Assembly: GCA_009772985.1 (NCBI GenBank)
Contig: WOUS01000017.1
Location: forward strand, 1 to 33,496
From: Anaerolineaceae bacterium
GTDB taxonomy: Bacteria > Chloroflexota > Anaerolineae > Anaerolineales > Villigracilaceae
DNA length: 33,496 bases
Direction: 5' to 3'
The stretch's first letter is position 1. Each line of letters starts with the position of its first letter. The position numbers and the translations under genes were made by a program. The notes beneath the pieces were generated by a model. The model had not been told where the DNA came from. It did not search any database and saw only the letters and a program-made list of their open reading frames with translations. Positions 30,708-33,496 of this stretch are shown here, one piece after another.

Positions 30708-30789
30708 TCAGAGCGGAAGCCCATTGAGACTGAAAGGAAGATACTTTCGCGAAGCACCCCTTTTGGTACCATTGCATTGAACCTGATGA

Positions 30790-31935
30790 TTACTCACTCT
30801 TCGGCATCATTAGTAAGATTAGCTCACTTGATGTTTTCCTAGCATCTCTGCCCTCATTATTTCCGCCGAGGGTGCTAAACTTTCCGTTAATCGTTGTGTA
30901 ATCTTCAACTTTATAAAACTCGCCAGCAATTTGTCTAATATAATCACCTGATAAACCATTACTAGCCTCACCACTTGGAAATGTAAAAATGACAGTACAT
31001 TCTTTCGCTGCCAATTTCCTTATCAAAGATTTAAGCGCGGCTTTTGCCTGACTGGTATTACTAAACTGAGATTGCGGTCGATCTTTTATTGGTATATAAC
31101 GACCAACACCTTCAACAGAAATTTTCTGATAACCCCTCGCCATGGTTTCCAGCACATGATAAAAACGACTATATTGAACGCTTGAATAGGGTGGATCAAT
31201 AAACACAAGATCCTTGGAATTTAATTTATCAACCGCATTAAGAGCATCACCAGTGATCACTTTGCCAGTAATCTGTGCATGACGACTAGCTAAGTCGATC
31301 AGGTTTTTTTTGCAATATACAATAGCATCACGTTGCCATGCATCTAAAATGAATGATATAGCCGATTTTGTTGGTTGAAACGGTTGAGCTGTATGACCAG
31401 GTGATGCGACGCATTCGCTAGCCGCAGAAATGCATGCAGCAAGACAAAGATTTCTTCTGTTTTTTTCTTTGGGCAAATCGGCTAGTAGATAATCAAAAGT
31501 CAAAGCCTGAGCAGGGCTAAAATAATGTCCCCCATAAGCATTCCAAATCGGACCTATTTTCGATTCGGTGCCACACAACTTGCGAGCATCAAGAACCCAC
31601 TTTTTTGTTTTCCTGACAGCGCGAGCATGTGCTTCCACTTTTTCCCAAAGAGGATCTTTATTTCGCAAGCTTATTGCAGTTCCAATCCATTTTTTGATTA
31701 TATCAATTGAGTTTGATTGCTTCGTACGACCTAAGATGGCCTGTGCTAAGACGGTCGAATATGCCTGTAAATCCACTGCCATTACAGGAACTTTTGTATT
31801 CTCTGCCACATAACATGCTACAAACCCGGCACCTGTAAACAAATCAACAAATCTATCAAAATGCTCGCTTTCACTCAACAATAGCTTGCCGAGTCCGTTC
31901 TTAAGCATAGTTCTTTTAGAACCCATATATTTCAT
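30790..31935 (-). CDS. D12-class DNA adenine methyltransferase
   Basis: The 381-residue AT-rich gene encodes an N6-adenine methylase of the Dam-like D12 class. MKYMGSKRTML (1-11) is the motif X SAM region, DLFTGAGFVA (31-40) is motif I, and DPPYSSVQYSRFYHVLE (from D247) is catalytic motif IV. The insert between them (about 90-210) is the target-recognition part. The ATG overlaps the upstream gene's stop as ATGA; a GTG 15 bases earlier is an alternative. It is the last gene of an AT-rich minus-strand operon and probably protects host DNA from, or marks it for, the upstream partner. Confidence 0.88.
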   Translation of the reverse strand: MKYMGSKRTMLKNGLGKLLLSESEHFDRFVDLFTGAGFVACYVAENTKVPVMAVDLQAYSTVLAQAILGRTKQSNSIDIIKKWIGTAISLRNKDPLWEKVEAHARAVRKTKKWVLDARKLCGTESKIGPIWNAYGGHYFSPAQALTFDYLLADLPKEKNRRNLCLAACISAASECVASPGHTAQPFQPTKSAISFILDAWQRDAIVYCKKNLIDLASRHAQITGKVITGDALNAVDKLNSKDLVFIDPPYSSVQYSRFYHVLETMARGYQKISVEGVGRYIPIKDRPQSQFSNTSQAKAALKSLIRKLAAKECTVIFTFPSGEASNGLSGDYIRQIAGEFYKVEDYTTINGKFSTLGGNNEGRDARKTSSELILLMMPKSE

Positions 31936-33263
31936 CTGATTAATCCCCACATTGCGATACGCTCTGTTCCACTAAGTGTCCAAAAGTATTTTGCATTATG
32001 GTTATCGGTATGCATTTTGTAAATCGATGGATCCCTAACAATGGTTTCCCATAAACCTACTTCAGTAATTGAAGTTTCTATATCACTCCACAATTCATCT
32101 GGCGATGTAGTTTCATTATCAGGATCCAAAATGCCAGCATCAAGTCCTAGTTTTTTCCACCAAAAATCAAAGCCTGAATTTGAAATTCCTGCAGATAATA
32201 TCAAATCAGCGTTCGCCCCTGTAGCTATACGTAGAAGCAGACAAGCCCGAGATAGCAATTGATATACCTGCCGCGGATGATTAGAAGCGTCGGTTGAATT
32301 AGCTTCGAGTAAAACAAGCGTATTTTTGTTCGACGAAAGGAATTGATTATAGGATTGGAGAACAGATTCTTCTTTATCCCTGAAAATAGCTGAAATTACC
32401 GAGCCTATCCGCTCTTCATATGTTCTGCCATCCTTTAAAGCACTATGCGCTACTTGCAAGCTCTTATTGAGCAAATAACGATCAATCTCATCAAATTTTG
32501 AAATCCCAGAAGGAGAAAACAATTTCCAGAACTCTCTTATAAAAGTGGAAATTTCGATTGGGATAATCGGAGGTGTAGACAAAATTCTAAAAGGCCGATA
32601 ACTAACCTCATTCCTGGTTTCATGGTCGGTGTTAAGTTGCTGTAAATCTAATCCCCAACATCTCAACCACATATTCGCAATCGCAGGAAATGTTGACCCT
32701 GAAGAAAAGACAGAATGCCAATCCCCCAAATTAATTCCGTATGGAGTAATAATCGAACCCAATAACTTTGCAGCACAGGGCTGTTGTGCCCAATACTCAA
32801 AAACAGGCCATATTATTTTATGGGTGCCGTTCCTTCCATGTACCTGCCAGCATTTTTCCTTATCATCAATAACAAAATGATCTTGCCCCAAAATACCTAT
32901 ACCTTCAGTTGCAAGAATAGAAATGGCGGCGCGTAATTCAGCATAATAGCCAAGGTGCCGCGCTGTGTTGAAATCCCCTTGAAATAAAGAGTTAACTGCC
33001 CTACTTAAGTAAGTCCAGCCGTCAACGCAGTGCAAAGGAGCAGAGACACTAATATAGGACCCTAAATCGGCGTCATTTACCGAGTTAGCCTTAATATCCC
33101 GCTGAATTTGATTTGTAGTATCAATCATGTACGAATTTGCTAAACTTAACCAACGACCATTTTTAAGGTCATTGGTTTTTTGGAAGATATCTGACACAGC
33201 CTTTCTGGATGCTTTATTTATAGCATTTATTTGCATTGGAGAAAGAGACAACATCGGTGACAT
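31932..33263 (-). CDS. Unknown 443-residue partner of the D12 methyltransferase
   Basis: I do not recognise a family. The protein is soluble and mostly helical. Residues about 80-118 (GWTYLSRAVNSLFQGDFNTARHLGYYAELRAAISILA) look like a conserved helical bundle. No clear nuclease, ATPase or PD-(D/E)XK motif was found. GTHKIIWPVFEYWAQQP (about 143-159) and the Trp-rich FDFWWKKLGL late in the protein may be conserved. It overlaps the methylase by 4 bases and is AT-rich like it, so a restriction or defence role is inferred from context only. Alternative starts are M4 and M10. Confidence 0.75.
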   Translation of the reverse strand: MSPMLSLSPMQINAINKASRKAVSDIFQKTNDLKNGRWLSLANSYMIDTTNQIQRDIKANSVNDADLGSYISVSAPLHCVDGWTYLSRAVNSLFQGDFNTARHLGYYAELRAAISILATEGIGILGQDHFVIDDKEKCWQVHGRNGTHKIIWPVFEYWAQQPCAAKLLGSIITPYGINLGDWHSVFSSGSTFPAIANMWLRCWGLDLQQLNTDHETRNEVSYRPFRILSTPPIIPIEISTFIREFWKLFSPSGISKFDEIDRYLLNKSLQVAHSALKDGRTYEERIGSVISAIFRDKEESVLQSYNQFLSSNKNTLVLLEANSTDASNHPRQVYQLLSRACLLLRIATGANADLILSAGISNSGFDFWWKKLGLDAGILDPDNETTSPDELWSDIETSITEVGLWETIVRDPSIYKMHTDNHNAKYFWTLSGTERIAMWGLIR

Positions 33264-33266
33264 ATG

Positions 33267-33410
33267 TTAATACCCTAAGGCCCGTATTACTTCTTTTGCT
33301 AAATTACCAATTGGCTTGGGTTCTACAGCTAAAAGTTTAAGTAATTGCCTCCGAAGTTCCTTATATCCTCCGCTACCTCGAAATGCCAGCTTTAATGTTT
33401 TTCTAGCCAC
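33267..33410 (-). CDS. 47-residue basic protein in the AT-rich operon
   Basis: An open frame of 47 codons begins at GTG 33408-33410, overlaps the preceding stop by 19 bases and ends 3 bases before the next ATG. The product is basic and helical (KELRRQLLKLLAVEP, NLAKEVIRALGY). No other start codon lies in the frame. It may be a small subunit, or the end of a longer gene joined by a frameshift to the fragment upstream. Confidence 0.45.
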   Translation of the reverse strand: MARKTLKLAFRGSGGYKELRRQLLKLLAVEPKPIGNLAKEVIRALGY

Positions 33411-33496
33411 CTGACAGTTTCGTAAAAAGGTGTTGATCGGCGAGCAAAACCGAGTAAATTAGGTTTCCACCACGAAACCGAATCCTTGGAGCTGCC
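33392..33496 (-). CDS. C-terminal end of a protein cut by the window edge
   Basis: A 34-codon open frame from the right edge ends at TAA 33392-33394. The visible piece reads SVSWWKPNLLGFARRST, then PFYETVRWLEKH. The family cannot be told. It is the first visible gene of the minus-strand AT-rich operon leading to the D12 methylase, so the missing part may hold the system's ATPase or nuclease. Confidence 0.5.
   Translation of the reverse strand, partial: GSSKDSVSWWKPNLLGFARRSTPFYETVRWLEKH

Overview
The window is GC-rich bacterial chromosome and reads like an Anaerolineae-type Chloroflexota. This is an inference from gene style: lipoproteins with Pro/Thr-rich linkers, an Ino1-type inositol phosphate synthase, many GAF/PAS signalling proteins, and a high density of palindromic and short-unit repeats. 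There is no rRNA or marker gene to fix the taxon. I saw no tRNA, rRNA or CRISPR array.

Layout. 1-2.5 kb: end of an unknown gene, a GAF-PAS class III nucleotide cyclase, then two tandem coupled mini-ORFs leading into a DUF559 endonuclease-like gene. 2.5-6.1 kb (minus): M20 metallopeptidase, PfkB sugar kinase, GAF histidine kinase. 6.2-10.1 kb (plus): ino1, a polytopic membrane protein of unknown function, a deacetylase-like lipoprotein. 10.3-14.8 kb: LysM membrane protein, purA, a threonine-dehydrogenase-like SDR, a surface lipoprotein. 14.8-18.3 kb: DNA methyltransferase, an AT-rich DUF4365-like gene, a PD-(D/E)XK-like protein; together a candidate restriction or defence cluster. 18.3-21.2 kb: MFS exporter, membrane-anchored methyltransferase, orphan response regulator. 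21.3-23.8 kb: FGE-fold lipoprotein, then a SAM-I riboswitch with promoter, antiterminator and terminator upstream of metK. 23.9-26.9 kb (minus): a Fur-family regulator with its own operator, then cbiM, cbiQ and cbiO, a metal-uptake ECF operon. 27-30.7 kb (minus): SH3 lipoprotein, MFS permease, small membrane proteins and an isoprenylcysteine-methyltransferase-like gene broken by an amber codon. 30.8-33.5 kb (minus): a second AT-rich island with a D12-class adenine methyltransferase, an unknown 443-residue partner and two further overlapping genes cut by the window edge.

The most unusual property is the repeat content. Several families of palindromes have a conserved centre and stems that vary in a compensated way, and three intergenic elements share a Y-shaped fold (outer stem plus two hairpins). 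Independent families of 6-9-base tandem units sit at gene ends, where they often supply the stop codon, and also lie in frame inside coding genes (M20 peptidase, purA, DNA methyltransferase). A membrane protein carries two different palindromes in frame. The tandem mini-ORF/DUF559 locus is the best candidate for an undescribed system.
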